NCBI GenBank assembly: GCA_015060385.1
Contig: SUYO01000006.1
Coordinates: 1-64,000 of the forward strand
Reading direction: 5' to 3'
Length of the DNA stretch: 64,000 bases
From: Bacteroidales bacterium
GTDB taxonomy: Bacteria > Bacteroidota > Bacteroidia > Bacteroidales > UBA932
Within the stretch, counting starts at the first letter, position 1; each line of letters begins with the position of its first letter. The position numbers were made by a program, and so were the translations under genes. Shown here one piece after another: positions 19,496 through 28,961 of this stretch. The notes under the pieces were generated by a model. It was not told the DNA's origin. It saw only the letters and a list, made by a program, of their open reading frames with translations, and did not search any database.

Positions 19496-22027
19496 TTATT
19501 TTTCTGTTCTGATTGTAACCGTCGCCTTCCTGACTCCCTTTCCGCTCACTTCCACAGTAATGTCTCCAGGCTCGTTTCCGCTCTGGACAAGAACCGTGAG
19601 CTGACCGCTGAAAAGGTGCATCTGAGGCTTCTGGAACGATTCAAGACATGTAGGATCTCCGTTGGCTATAGCCTTGAACGATCCCGCTCCGCTTACCTTG
19701 ACCTGTACGAGCCTGCTGTCTGCAGGTACAGGATTGCCGTCCTTGTCCGTGAGACTTACGTTGAGGTAACAGAGGTCCTCTCCGTCTGCCTTGAGCACGT
19801 TGCGGTCAGGGGTGAGCTTTATTGCAGCCGCCTTTCCTGCAGTGCGTACGGTCTTTTCGGCAGCTGCCTTTCCGTCTTCGTCATAGGTCACGACACGGAT
19901 CTCTCCAGGCTGATATACGACATCCTTCCACATCAGACGGAATCTTTCCATCGCCTTCTCGCCTAGGCAAGGCACCTGACCGTCAGCCTTGGCAAAGGTA
20001 CGTATTCCCTGGGATATTCCGTTGACAAAAAGTTCAGCCGATGGGTATGAAGTATAGACGAATACCGGGGTCACCTCTCCCTCGCGTCCCTTCCAGTTCC
20101 AATGCGGAAGTACATGGAGGGTCTCGTCGGTCCTGTTCCACCGGCTTCTGTAAAGGTAGTACCTGTCCTTCGGAATGGAGGCAAGGTCGATGATTCCGAA
20201 TACGGAAGAGTGGTTCGGCCATGCGTCGGTGTCGTATGGCGAAGGCTCTCCGAGGTAGTCGAATCCGGTCCATACGAACTGGCCCATGCACCACGGGTAA
20301 TCTTCGTCTGCGGCAAAGTCGTTGTCCGGAATGTTGGACCACCAGCAGAATTCCGTGTCATATGATGACGACTGATGGTCATCATGCATGATGGCGGCGC
20401 CGATGCCGGCAGGGAAGTGGTAGACCCCGCGCGAACTGACCGTCGACGCGGTCTCGCTTCCGAGGATGAGCTTCTGAGGCAGAAGCTCATATGCAGGGGT
20501 GTATCTGTCGACCTTGTAATTGAATCCCACGATATCGAGCTGTTCTGCAAATCCGTTGAGAACCACGGAGTTGTATTGGTCCATTCCGCAGGTTACAGGA
20601 CGGGTGGGATCTTCCTGATGGCAAAGTCCCTGGAGCCATGCGGCCACCTCCACACCTTCCTCCTTCCACTGGGAAGGCACCTCGTTTCCGATGCTCCACA
20701 TCACGACGGATGCATTGTTGCGGAAGTGGTGGAGCATGTTCATCATGTCCCTTTCTGCCCATATGCGTCCGTCGCCGCTGTCTTCGTTGAACCAGCGGTG
20801 GTAGCCGTTCTCACATTTGGCGATGTCCCACTCGTCGAAATTCTCGCACATGACCATGAATCCCATCTCGTCACAGAGTTCGATAAGTTCCTCGGCAGGC
20901 ATGTTGTGCGAGGTGCGGATGGCGTCGCACCCCATGTCCTTGAGCATTGTAAGCTGGCGGCGGATGGCGGCCTTGCTGACCGCGGCTCCCAGAGGGCCGA
21001 GGTCATGGTGGAGGCAGACGCCGCGGAACTTTCGTACCTGTCCGTTGAGGAGGAAACCCTCGTCCGGACGTACCTCGATGGTTCTGAAACCGAACCTTGT
21101 GGACACCTTGTCCCTGAGGTCCTTTCCGTGCCTTATGCTTATCTCAGGTCTTTCCATCTCCCATGCCGTGTCTACGGAGCCTCCTGTATATACTTCTGTC
21201 TCAGCAAAATACAGTACTGGTTCCTCCGGAGACCAAAGCCTGGGCTCTTCTACGGTGACATTCTGTTCCACCTCTCCCTTATGGATCTGCCTTGTGTCAG
21301 TGCTTTCAGCGACTGTCCTTCCGGTCGCATCGACAATGCGGGTCGTGAGGGTCACGACTTCACCTTCTGCCGTTCCTTCGACCTTTGTCCTTACCCTTAC
21401 GACAGCATGGTCCTTACCGACGTAAGGAGTCGTCACGTATGTTCCCCATACGGGTACATGGACTTCGGGAAGGGTGATGTACCTTACCTTGCGGTAGAGG
21501 CCGGCACCCGGGTACCACCTCGACGACTGCGGCCTGTTCTCGAGAAGAACGGTGATTTCGTTGTCCCCGGCCTTGACACAGCCGGTCACGTCGCACCAGA
21601 ATGAATTGTATCCATATGGCCAGAAACATACCTTTTCTCCGTTCACGAGTACCTGGGCCTCGCTCATCGCGCCGTCGAAATACAGGATGTGCCTGCGTCC
21701 GTCGAGTTCGTCAGCCTTTATTTCGAGGGTACGGCGGTATGTGCCCTTGCCCATGTACGGAAGACCTCCGGTACGGCCGGTCTTTTCCGTGGCGACATCC
21801 TCGCCGTTCTGTACCACCGCAACGGTCTGGAGGTCGTTTGCCTTGTCAAACGGACCGTAGATTGCCCAGTCGTGAGGTACCGAAACCTTTTCCCAGCCCT
21901 CTGAAGCCTGGATTTCATGTCCCTTGCGGAATTCCCAATCCTTGAGGATGGCTTCTGTGCGCTGAGCCTGTGCATAGGCAGCGACAGCTGCAAATGACAG
22001 CAATAGTGTTATTATGGTTCTTCTCAT
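19496..22027 (-). CDS. Glycoside hydrolase family 2 (beta-galactosidase type)
   Basis: FRGVCLHHDLGPLGAAVSKAAIRRQL, IRTSHNMPAEELIELCDEMGFMVMCENFDEW, WSIGNEVPSQW, GQFVWTGFDYLGEPSPY. Confidence 0.93.
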   Translation of the reverse strand: MRRTIITLLLSFAAVAAYAQAQRTEAILKDWEFRKGHEIQASEGWEKVSVPHDWAIYGPFDKANDLQTVAVVQNGEDVATEKTGRTGGLPYMGKGTYRRTLEIKADELDGRRHILYFDGAMSEAQVLVNGEKVCFWPYGYNSFWCDVTGCVKAGDNEITVLLENRPQSSRWYPGAGLYRKVRYITLPEVHVPVWGTYVTTPYVGKDHAVVRVRTKVEGTAEGEVVTLTTRIVDATGRTVAESTDTRQIHKGEVEQNVTVEEPRLWSPEEPVLYFAETEVYTGGSVDTAWEMERPEISIRHGKDLRDKVSTRFGFRTIEVRPDEGFLLNGQVRKFRGVCLHHDLGPLGAAVSKAAIRRQLTMLKDMGCDAIRTSHNMPAEELIELCDEMGFMVMCENFDEWDIAKCENGYHRWFNEDSGDGRIWAERDMMNMLHHFRNNASVVMWSIGNEVPSQWKEEGVEVAAWLQGLCHQEDPTRPVTCGMDQYNSVVLNGFAEQLDIVGFNYKVDRYTPAYELLPQKLILGSETASTVSSRGVYHFPAGIGAAIMHDDHQSSSYDTEFCWWSNIPDNDFAADEDYPWCMGQFVWTGFDYLGEPSPYDTDAWPNHSSVFGIIDLASIPKDRYYLYRSRWNRTDETLHVLPHWNWKGREGEVTPVFVYTSYPSAELFVNGISQGIRTFAKADGQVPCLGEKAMERFRLMWKDVVYQPGEIRVVTYDEDGKAAAEKTVRTAGKAAAIKLTPDRNVLKADGEDLCYLNVSLTDKDGNPVPADSRLVQVKVSGAGSFKAIANGDPTCLESFQKPQMHLFSGQLTVLVQSGNEPGDITVEVSGKGVRKATVTIRTEK

Positions 22028-22030
22028 ATC

Positions 22031-23125
22031 CTAGTCTTTGAATGTATCCAGAACTGAAGTCGGACGACCGTTCCGGAAGGCTCCCATGTCGTACGGCTTC
22101 CATGAAAGTTCTTCATAGTGGTCAGGTTTCCAACTTCCGTCGGTCTGAGGCTCCCAGTAGAAGACTCCGGCACATCTGTCCAGTTTCTTTGCTTCAGTGA
22201 GGAATTCGGCCAGTGCCTTGGCAGCTTCCGTCTCGTTCTGCAGCGTCTTCACTCCGGTCTCCACTATCATGACGTTGCGTCCGAAGGCCCTTCCAAGAGA
22301 GGTGATGTGGTTGAGTGCCAGGCTGTTGACGGTTTTCCAGTCCTTGTCAGGTTCTGACTGGGGATAATGAGACAGACCTATCATGTCATATCTGCCTCCT
22401 GCTTCACTGAACTTTGTGAACCACCATGCAAGGTCTTCCCAGGCGTTGTTCTGGTGGACCAGTACGGCTGCGTCAGGGAATACTGCCTTTGCTGCATCAT
22501 ATCCGGCGTTGCTGAGCGCCACGTAATTTGCCCAGCCGTCCTTCAGGTCGCCGCTGCTTGTCCATAGCTGTCCCTCCTTCCAGAGCATTCCGTTGCGGGT
22601 TTCGTTTCCGATCTGTATCCATCTTGGGCTGATGCCTTCCTTCCACAGGGCATCGAGGACTGCCGTCGTGTGGTCCGAGATAGCCTTCATGAGATCCTGC
22701 ATGGAGAGATTCTTCCATGCAGCAGGCTTGGTCTGTCTTGAAGGGTCTGCAAAGAAGTCGCTGTAGTGGAAATCTATCATCAGGTCCATTCCGGCATCCT
22801 TGGCACGTCTGGCCTTGATGACGACATCTTCCATATCGGAATACTTGCCGTATGCGTTTTCGGGGTTAACCCAGACCCTCAGGCGTATGGCGTTCATTCC
22901 GAGTTCCTTCATCAGAAGGAAACAGTCGGTCTCTTCGCCCTTGGTGTTGAAGAACCTGACTCCGTCGGCTTCCATTTCCGTCACCCAGCTTATATCCGCT
23001 CCCTTCGCGAAGGTCGCTTCGGAGATCTCCGGAACAGGGTCCTTGCCCTCCTGACCGTCGATGTCTGAACAGGACGATATGATGAAAGCTGCTGTGATGC
23101 AGGTAAGTGCATATAGAAGTTTCAT
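22031..23125 (-). CDS. GH53 arabinogalactan endo-beta-1,4-galactanase
   Basis: KGADISWVTEMEADGVRFFNTKGEETDCF, LGMNAIRLRVWVNPE, DFHYSDFFADPSRQTKPAAW, IQIGNETRNGMLW. Confidence 0.93.
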   Translation of the reverse strand: MKLLYALTCITAAFIISSCSDIDGQEGKDPVPEISEATFAKGADISWVTEMEADGVRFFNTKGEETDCFLLMKELGMNAIRLRVWVNPENAYGKYSDMEDVVIKARRAKDAGMDLMIDFHYSDFFADPSRQTKPAAWKNLSMQDLMKAISDHTTAVLDALWKEGISPRWIQIGNETRNGMLWKEGQLWTSSGDLKDGWANYVALSNAGYDAAKAVFPDAAVLVHQNNAWEDLAWWFTKFSEAGGRYDMIGLSHYPQSEPDKDWKTVNSLALNHITSLGRAFGRNVMIVETGVKTLQNETEAAKALAEFLTEAKKLDRCAGVFYWEPQTDGSWKPDHYEELSWKPYDMGAFRNGRPTSVLDTFKD

Positions 23126-23129
23126 TTCT

Positions 23130-23165
23130 TCCGTATTTTTACATAAACATGCAAAAATACGGAAT
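23130..23165 (-). terminator. Inverted repeat between recO and GH53 gene
   Basis: TTCCGTATTTTT-acataaacatgc-AAAAATACGGAA, 12-bp perfect stem 3' of recO. Confidence 0.6.
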
Positions 23166-23173
23166 TTTAGGGA

Positions 23174-23827
23174 CTACGCAAACAATTCCCTCAGGACCTT
23201 GAGGGAGTTTATGTTGAGGGATGATTCCGTATGGAACTCTATGTATCGGAGTATGTCTTCTGCGATTTCATTCCTCACTGAGCCCGACAGGGGAATGAGC
23301 ATGGACTGGGCGAAGTCTTCCTTCATGAACCTTTCCACGACGGGGTAGTGCTGTCCCGTGAAGGGTGTGAGGTCTCTGGATTCGGGGCTGAATCCCAGGG
23401 CGATTGCGAATTCCAGGAGGAAACGTATGTGGAAGTTGCTGAAGTCGCTCCGGATCGCGTCCAGCAGCAGGATGTTCCTTTCGCACCATTCGTAGAGTCC
23501 CTCCTCGTTCGCACCGTCCTTTATCGTCCTGTACAGGACTTCGCTCAGGAACATCGTCATGGAGTTCTTGAACATGTTTCCCCTGATGCCGGCAAGATGG
23601 TGCTTGAGGGAAAGATTGCGGGCGGTGTAGAGACTGGATCTGGAGGATTCCTGTATGTCCGCTTCGAGGATCGAAAGCGGCTGGAAGAGGGTCATCACGG
23701 ATTTCTTTCCTGCACTGCGCACAAGAAACCCTCGTCGTCCGTATTCCTTGCTCAAGGTATGGACTACGAGCGAGTTTTCACCGACTTTAGTGGTGTGGAG
23801 TACTATAAGTTCTGTGACTTTAACCAT
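23174..23827 (-). CDS. recO: DNA repair protein RecO
   Basis: ELIVLHTTKVGENSLVVHTLSKEYGRRGFLVRSAGKKS N-terminal OB-like region; size and context. Confidence 0.85.
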   Translation of the reverse strand: MVKVTELIVLHTTKVGENSLVVHTLSKEYGRRGFLVRSAGKKSVMTLFQPLSILEADIQESSRSSLYTARNLSLKHHLAGIRGNMFKNSMTMFLSEVLYRTIKDGANEEGLYEWCERNILLLDAIRSDFSNFHIRFLLEFAIALGFSPESRDLTPFTGQHYPVVERFMKEDFAQSMLIPLSGSVRNEIAEDILRYIEFHTESSLNINSLKVLRELFA

Positions 23828-24435
23828 TCTGCCATAGCGCGGAGAGCCTTTCCTCTGTGGGAAATCTCATTCTTCTGCTCTTCGGTGATGTCGGCCAGGG
23901 TCATGCCGGGATATTCGTCGGCGATGAAGATAGGATCGTATCCGAATCCTCCTTTTCCCGATTTCTCTCTGGCGATCACACCTTCGAGATTACCCTCGAA
24001 CAAATGCTTTTCTCCGTTGATTATCAGTGTGATGACGCTCTTGAACCTTGCTCTTCTTGAGACTTTCTTAGTCTCCAGACCTACACCGGATGCCATGCTT
24101 GCCTCACCTTCAAGACGCTGAAGCTCGTAAAGGACCTTGTCCATGTTCCTGTTGAAGTCCTTGTCGTCACCTGCATATCTTGCAGTGTAGACTCCTGGTG
24201 CGCCGCCTAGGGCGTCCACCTCAAGTCCCGTATCGTCTGCAAAGCAGTTGCATCCGATCCTGTCATATAGATATTGAGCCTTCTGTACAGAGTTGGCTCT
24301 CAATGTCTTGCCTGTTTCCGGAATATCTTCTGTGATTCCCACCTGCGCGAGAGAAACGAGCTCAAAGCCCTCGCCGAGAATTTCAGATGCTTCACGCAGT
24401 TTGCCGCTGTTGCCCGTTGCAAATGTCAATTTCAT
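23803..24435 (-). CDS. rdgB: XTP/dITP diphosphatase (RdgB/HAM1)
   Basis: MKLTFATGNSGKLREASEIL, CFADDTGLEVDALGGAPGVYTARYAG, GKGGFGYDPIFIADEYPGMTLADITEEQKNEISHRGKAL. Confidence 0.95.
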   Translation of the reverse strand: MKLTFATGNSGKLREASEILGEGFELVSLAQVGITEDIPETGKTLRANSVQKAQYLYDRIGCNCFADDTGLEVDALGGAPGVYTARYAGDDKDFNRNMDKVLYELQRLEGEASMASGVGLETKKVSRRARFKSVITLIINGEKHLFEGNLEGVIAREKSGKGGFGYDPIFIADEYPGMTLADITEEQKNEISHRGKALRAMAEWLKSQNL

Positions 24436-24541
24436 AAAACTGCTTTCATTACTGTTTAAACCGCTGCAAAGGTATAAAATAATTTCGTATTTTTGTGGCA
24501 CATATTGTGCGGGTGACCGAACCTGCAAATTTCAATCCGAC

Positions 24542-26167
24542 ATGAACAGAAGAAATGTAATCATCATTGCCATGGTTTCGGCCATGTGCCTTTTTTCATT
24601 GACCAGACTTTCCGCACAGTCCCAGAGCTTCAAGCTCGGACAGTGGACTGAAATCCATAATTCGATAATCAAGGAGCTTAACCGTTCCTATGTGGATACC
24701 CTTCCTATAGACAGGATCATGAGGGTTGCTGTGGATGCCATGCTTGAGAACCTTGATCCCTATACCGTATATATACCGGAGGAGGAGAACGAAGACCTTC
24801 AGATGATGATGTCCAACACTTATGGCGGCATCGGTGCGATCATCCACAAGAAGAAGGATGAGAATGTTGTGATCAACGAGCCATATGCAGGTTCTCCTGC
24901 CCACAAGTACGGTCTTGTCTGCGGAGACGAGATCATCGCGATCGACGGATTCCCGACAAAGGGACTCGAGACCAAGGAAAGCAGCGACAGGATGAAGGGA
25001 AAGCCGGGAACCACAGTGGTGTTTACCGTGAAGAAGGTAAGGACGGGAGATACACTCGACCTTGCTATAGTGAGGGAGAGGATACATCTTCCTGATGTGG
25101 AATATGCAGGAATGATCGATGATACGACAGGATACATCCTCCAGACCGGATTTACTGAAAATGTTTCCGCAGACGTGCGTGAGAAGTTCCTGGATCTGAA
25201 GAAGCAGGGCATGAAGAGGTTTGTGCTTGACCTGCGTGGAAACGGAGGAGGACTTATGAGCGAGGCTGTGAACATCGTTTCGCTTTTTGTTCCTAAGGGT
25301 TCGCTTGTAGTGTCTTCAAAGGGAAATACACAGGAGTCCTACAGGGAGTATCGTACTGAATCGGAGCCGATCGACAGTCAGATGCCGATAATAGTGATGA
25401 TAGATTCCGGCTCTGCTTCAGCTTCGGAGATCATTGCAGGAGCGCTCCAGGATATGGACCGCGCTACGATCATGGGAAAGAGAAGCTACGGAAAGGGACT
25501 TGTGCAGTCCATCCGTCCTACCGCTTACAACGGTCAGATCAAGGTTACTACGGCCAAGTATTATACTCCGAGCGGACGATGCGTCCAGGCAATCGATTAC
25601 TCTAACCGTAACGAGGATGGAAGCGTGGGCCATATTCCTGATTCCTTGACCCGCGAGTTCAGGACTGCTTCAGGAAGGATAGTGCGTGACGGCGGTGGAA
25701 TCACCCCCGATGTGGATGTTCCCGTAAAGAATTACAGCAGACTGGTCTACTCTCTTGTGCTTGGAGGCGTGATCGACCAGTATGCGATCGACTATGCCCG
25801 CAGGCATGACAGCATCCCTGCAGTGGATGATTTCCATTTCAGCGACGAGGATTTTGAAGATTTCATCAGGTTCGCAAAGACCCAGGATTTCGACTACAGG
25901 AGCAGTGCCAGGACACTTTACGACCAGATGAAGAGGGAACTGGAGTCTGACGGACTTGCGGAAACCATGAAACCTGAGCTTGAAGCGATGGAAAAGGCTC
26001 TGGAGATGGACAAGGAAAGGTTCATCCGTCTGAAGAAGGATGAGATCGTACCTTTCATCGAAGAGGAGCTCGCTACACGCTACTGGTTCCAGGAGGCCGG
26101 CATCAAGATACGTCTGCGTTATGATGACCAGCTTAAGCAGGCCCTTGCCTCGCCTATGGCCTTTTAA
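24542..26167 (+). CDS. S41 family C-terminal processing peptidase
   Basis: PDZ plus VLDLRGNGGGLMSEAVNIVSLFV, IDSGSASASEIIAGALQDMDRATIMGKRSYGKGLVQ. Confidence 0.93.
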   Translation: MNRRNVIIIAMVSAMCLFSLTRLSAQSQSFKLGQWTEIHNSIIKELNRSYVDTLPIDRIMRVAVDAMLENLDPYTVYIPEEENEDLQMMMSNTYGGIGAIIHKKKDENVVINEPYAGSPAHKYGLVCGDEIIAIDGFPTKGLETKESSDRMKGKPGTTVVFTVKKVRTGDTLDLAIVRERIHLPDVEYAGMIDDTTGYILQTGFTENVSADVREKFLDLKKQGMKRFVLDLRGNGGGLMSEAVNIVSLFVPKGSLVVSSKGNTQESYREYRTESEPIDSQMPIIVMIDSGSASASEIIAGALQDMDRATIMGKRSYGKGLVQSIRPTAYNGQIKVTTAKYYTPSGRCVQAIDYSNRNEDGSVGHIPDSLTREFRTASGRIVRDGGGITPDVDVPVKNYSRLVYSLVLGGVIDQYAIDYARRHDSIPAVDDFHFSDEDFEDFIRFAKTQDFDYRSSARTLYDQMKRELESDGLAETMKPELEAMEKALEMDKERFIRLKKDEIVPFIEEELATRYWFQEAGIKIRLRYDDQLKQALASPMAF

Positions 26168-26186
26168 CCCCGTCGGGTTGTCCGGA

Positions 26187-26255
26187 TTTTGTCATTCTGA
26201 ACCCCTTTTGTCATTGTGAACCTCTTTTGTCATTCTGAACGAAGTGAAGAATCTC
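26187..26255. repeat. TTTTGTCATTCTGAAC x3 (19-bp period) followed by GAAGTGAAGAATCTC
   Basis: Copies start at 26187, 26206, 26225. The last continues as gaacgaagtgaagaatctc, resembling the common interspersed GTCATTCTGAGCGAAGCGAAGAATCTC element. Confidence 0.8.
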
Positions 26256-26870
26256 ACAGCATTATTTGACTTTGACGGCGTGATCGCCGATACCGAGTCC
26301 CAGTACACAGTGTTCTGGGACAGGATGGGACTTGAATATCTTGGCCAGGAGGATTTCGGCCGCAGGATCAAGGGCCAGACCCTTGTACAGATCTTTGACG
26401 GACATTTTTCTTCGGTGAAGGACAGGTACGATGAGATCGTGGCCCGTCTTGACGAATATGAGGCAGCGATGTCATATGACTTCATGCCAGGTGTAGAGGA
26501 CTTTCTCAGGAAACTCAAGGCAGACGGAGTCCGTACGGCCATAGTTACAAGCTCGAACAAACCAAAGATGGCCCAGGTCTACAAGGCCCATCCGGAGCTT
26601 CCCGACCTTGTCGATGCAGTGCTTACCAGCGAGGATTTCACAAGGTCCAAGCCGGACCCCGAGTGTTTCCTCAAGGGCATGGAGCTGCTCGGCGGCAGAC
26701 CGGAAGAAACGGTGGTATTTGAAGATTCCTTCCATGGACTGACTGCCGGAAGGGCTTCCGGGGCCCGTGTGGTAGGACTTGCCACAACAAATAAGAGAGA
26801 GGCGATTGCCCCTCTCTGCGATCTTGTCATCGATGACTTCATCGGCTTTACCCTAGATAGGATCTTATAG
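26244..26870 (+). CDS. HAD family phosphatase (beta-phosphoglucomutase-like); GTG start
   Basis: ALFDFDGVIADTESQY, AIVTSSNKPKM, TSEDFTRSKPDPECFLKGMELLG, VVFEDSFHGLTAGRASGARVVGL. Confidence 0.9.
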   Translation: MKNLTALFDFDGVIADTESQYTVFWDRMGLEYLGQEDFGRRIKGQTLVQIFDGHFSSVKDRYDEIVARLDEYEAAMSYDFMPGVEDFLRKLKADGVRTAIVTSSNKPKMAQVYKAHPELPDLVDAVLTSEDFTRSKPDPECFLKGMELLGGRPEETVVFEDSFHGLTAGRASGARVVGLATTNKREAIAPLCDLVIDDFIGFTLDRIL

Positions 26871-27129
26871 CTTCGACGTAGTCTGCAAAGGCTTGCAGCC
26901 CTGTGGGAGATATCCTGCACAGGGTCTGCGGCTTCTTTCCCTTGAATCCCTTTTCGATGGTAATGTACCCGGCTTCCGAGAGCTTGTCCAGCTGGACGCT
27001 AAGGTTACCGGCAGTTGCACCTGTCGCTTCACGCAGGTATACAAAGTCCGCCTCTTCGAGATTGACGAGAACAGACATAACTGCAAGGCGCAGTTCAGAA
27101 TGGAGTAACGGGTCCAGTTTCTTGAACAT
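26848..27129 (-). CDS. Winged-helix transcriptional regulator
   Basis: LDPLLHSELRLAVMSVLVNLEEADFVYLREATGATAGNLSVQLDKLSEAGYITIEKGFKGKKPQTLCRISPTG. Confidence 0.88.
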   Translation of the reverse strand: MFKKLDPLLHSELRLAVMSVLVNLEEADFVYLREATGATAGNLSVQLDKLSEAGYITIEKGFKGKKPQTLCRISPTGLQAFADYVEAIRSYLG

Positions 27130-27140
27130 AGCTAATGGTA

Positions 27141-27719
27141 TTATTCGGCCTTTTTATTCATCATCACACCTGGAATGATCAGGTTCAGGACGGCACCAGC
27201 GGCAAAGAACATCGGAGTGATCCAGCTCTGGACAAAGAACATAGCTATGGTACATCCCAGACCTGTCAGGAATCCTCCGGCAGTGATGAATCTGTTTTTC
27301 AGTACGAGGCCTGTAATGGCAGCGGAGAATCCCAGAAGCACGGCGGTGATGTAACCTGTAAGATGTGGTGCTGTAAATGCAAATACGACGCATAGGACTG
27401 TGGCGAAGATTCCGTATGTGATCCATATCTGACCTATGCTTCTGCTGAGGAAGCTTTTGCCTCCGTTTCTGCATCTGTCTTTCTGGAGTATTGAGGATAT
27501 CGGCCATCCTGTGGCGGGTATTCCAAACCATAGGAAGTTCCAGCTTGCATTTCCTGTCTTCCAGAGCATTATGAAGACTGCTATTGCGAATATCAGCACT
27601 ATAGTACCCCAGATGATCATGGGATATCCGGCGTTCTTTTCAAAATCCCTGCGGCTCTTCTCGATTGCATCGTTGATGATCTGAAGGCTTTTTTCAGGAG
27701 TCATTTCATGTGTTTCCAT
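27141..27719 (-). CDS. Hypothetical membrane protein, operon with the wHTH regulator
   Basis: Four to five predicted TM helices; 11-bp gap to regulator gene. Confidence 0.75.
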   Translation of the reverse strand: METHEMTPEKSLQIINDAIEKSRRDFEKNAGYPMIIWGTIVLIFAIAVFIMLWKTGNASWNFLWFGIPATGWPISSILQKDRCRNGGKSFLSRSIGQIWITYGIFATVLCVVFAFTAPHLTGYITAVLLGFSAAITGLVLKNRFITAGGFLTGLGCTIAMFFVQSWITPMFFAAGAVLNLIIPGVMMNKKAE

Positions 27720-28038
27720 GTAAAAACTTTGTTTATCAGTTCAACTTTTCGGATCCTGTCCTTACCCTTCCGGACGGATAAGGGCAGTCTCCTCCCTGTG
27801 ATCACGATGCAAATATAAACAAGTTTATAATATAAACCAAATTTAAACGCGCAATCTCATCATAAAATTTATTTTGGCACATAAAAATAAATTTTAGTCA
27901 AAAAGAAACAGAAAAATCTGAACAATCTTTTTTATTATCGTGCAATGTTTTGAGGAGTCTGACGTAGCTTTACTGTACCTCTGGTCATAAGATTTGGAGG
28001 TTTAAATTTTTATACCCATATTTGTAAACAGTAAAGAA

Positions 28039-28272
28039 ATGCCGACATTATTTACGATTTTTGGATTAAGGTTTTATTTTTATTCCGATGAACACCTTCC
28101 GATTCACGTTCATATCAGAAACTCAGACGGAAGAGCAAAGATTCAGGTAGAGCCTGAAGTTGTATTGATAGAAAACAATGGTATAAAGCCTAATGATATC
28201 AAGAAGGCTTTATTTTTGGTGAGACTATATAAGAAACAGATAACAGAATCCTGGTATGAGTATTTCCGCTAA
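28039..28272 (+). CDS. DUF4160 domain protein
   Basis: MPTLFTIFGLRFYFYSDEHLPIHVHIRNSDGRAKIQVEPEV...L is the DUF4160 pattern. Confidence 0.88.
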   Translation: MPTLFTIFGLRFYFYSDEHLPIHVHIRNSDGRAKIQVEPEVVLIENNGIKPNDIKKALFLVRLYKKQITESWYEYFR

Positions 28273-28702
28273 GCATGATGAAAAGATTCTCAAAGTATGG
28301 TTTGAGAATGAACGTATTTATATTCATACAGATAAAGGGAAAACTTTGTCATTGGCATTGGAAGTGTTTCCGATTCTGAAGGATGCAACACCTCAGCAAC
28401 GTGATGCTGTTGTCATTGAACCGTGGGGTGATGCCATGAGATGGGAAGAGATAGACGAGGACATCCACATCTCCACCTTTTATGAAGATCTGAAGCCGAA
28501 CCATGATAATGATGTCGCCGCCTTGTTCAATCAGTTTCCACAATTGAATGTTTCGGAGGTGGCAAGACTGATAGGAATCCATAAGAGTCTGCTCGCTCAA
28601 TATATCTATGGAGTAAAGACTCCGAGCAAGGACCGTATGAAAAAGATCAAGTCCGTGCTCCATCAGCTCGGACTTGATCTTGCAAAAGCAACCGCTTCGT
28701 AA
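28256..28702 (+). CDS. DUF2442 plus C-terminal HTH protein
   Basis: WFENERIYIHTDKGKTLSLALEVFPILKDATPQQRD...; C-terminal NVSEVARLIGIHKSLLAQYIYGVKTPS HTH. Overlaps the DUF4160 ORF by 17 bp. Confidence 0.85.
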   Translation: MSISAKHDEKILKVWFENERIYIHTDKGKTLSLALEVFPILKDATPQQRDAVVIEPWGDAMRWEEIDEDIHISTFYEDLKPNHDNDVAALFNQFPQLNVSEVARLIGIHKSLLAQYIYGVKTPSKDRMKKIKSVLHQLGLDLAKATAS

Positions 28703-28762
28703 TTCCATCCTGCGTGGAATGATATTAAGTAACCAAGGTTCTTGTCTGCAGATCAGATGTTT

Positions 28763-28885
28763 GGTGGCCGAACTGTCGGAAAAGTGACAGGTCAGCCACG
28801 GGGTTGAGATGTAATGTGGTGATATTCAGCTGGTTACAGAAAGCAGTGGTGGCCGAACTGTCGTTTAGAAAGCAGTTCGGCCACC
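28763..28885. mobile_element. Possible MITE or IS remnant bounded by GGTGGCCGAACTG inverted repeats
   Basis: GGTGGCCGAACTGTCG at 28763 and 28848 (direct), CAGTTCGGCCACC at 28873-28885 (inverted). The inner pair forms a 13-bp perfect hairpin. Confidence 0.4.
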
Positions 28886-28961
28886 AATATCGTTCTATTC
28901 CAGCCAAGAGCCTGCCTGACAGGCGTCCGGCCGGATATCCTTCCGGCGATGTAACTGGAAT

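Noticed and set aside
20375-21604. 409-aa ORF antisense to the GH2 gene
   Set aside because: Shadow ORF opposite conserved GH2 motifs.
27720-28030. AT-rich gap before the DUF4160 gene as a possible ncRNA locus
   Set aside because: Only low-complexity AT sequence and a weak imperfect hairpin; nothing specific enough to call.
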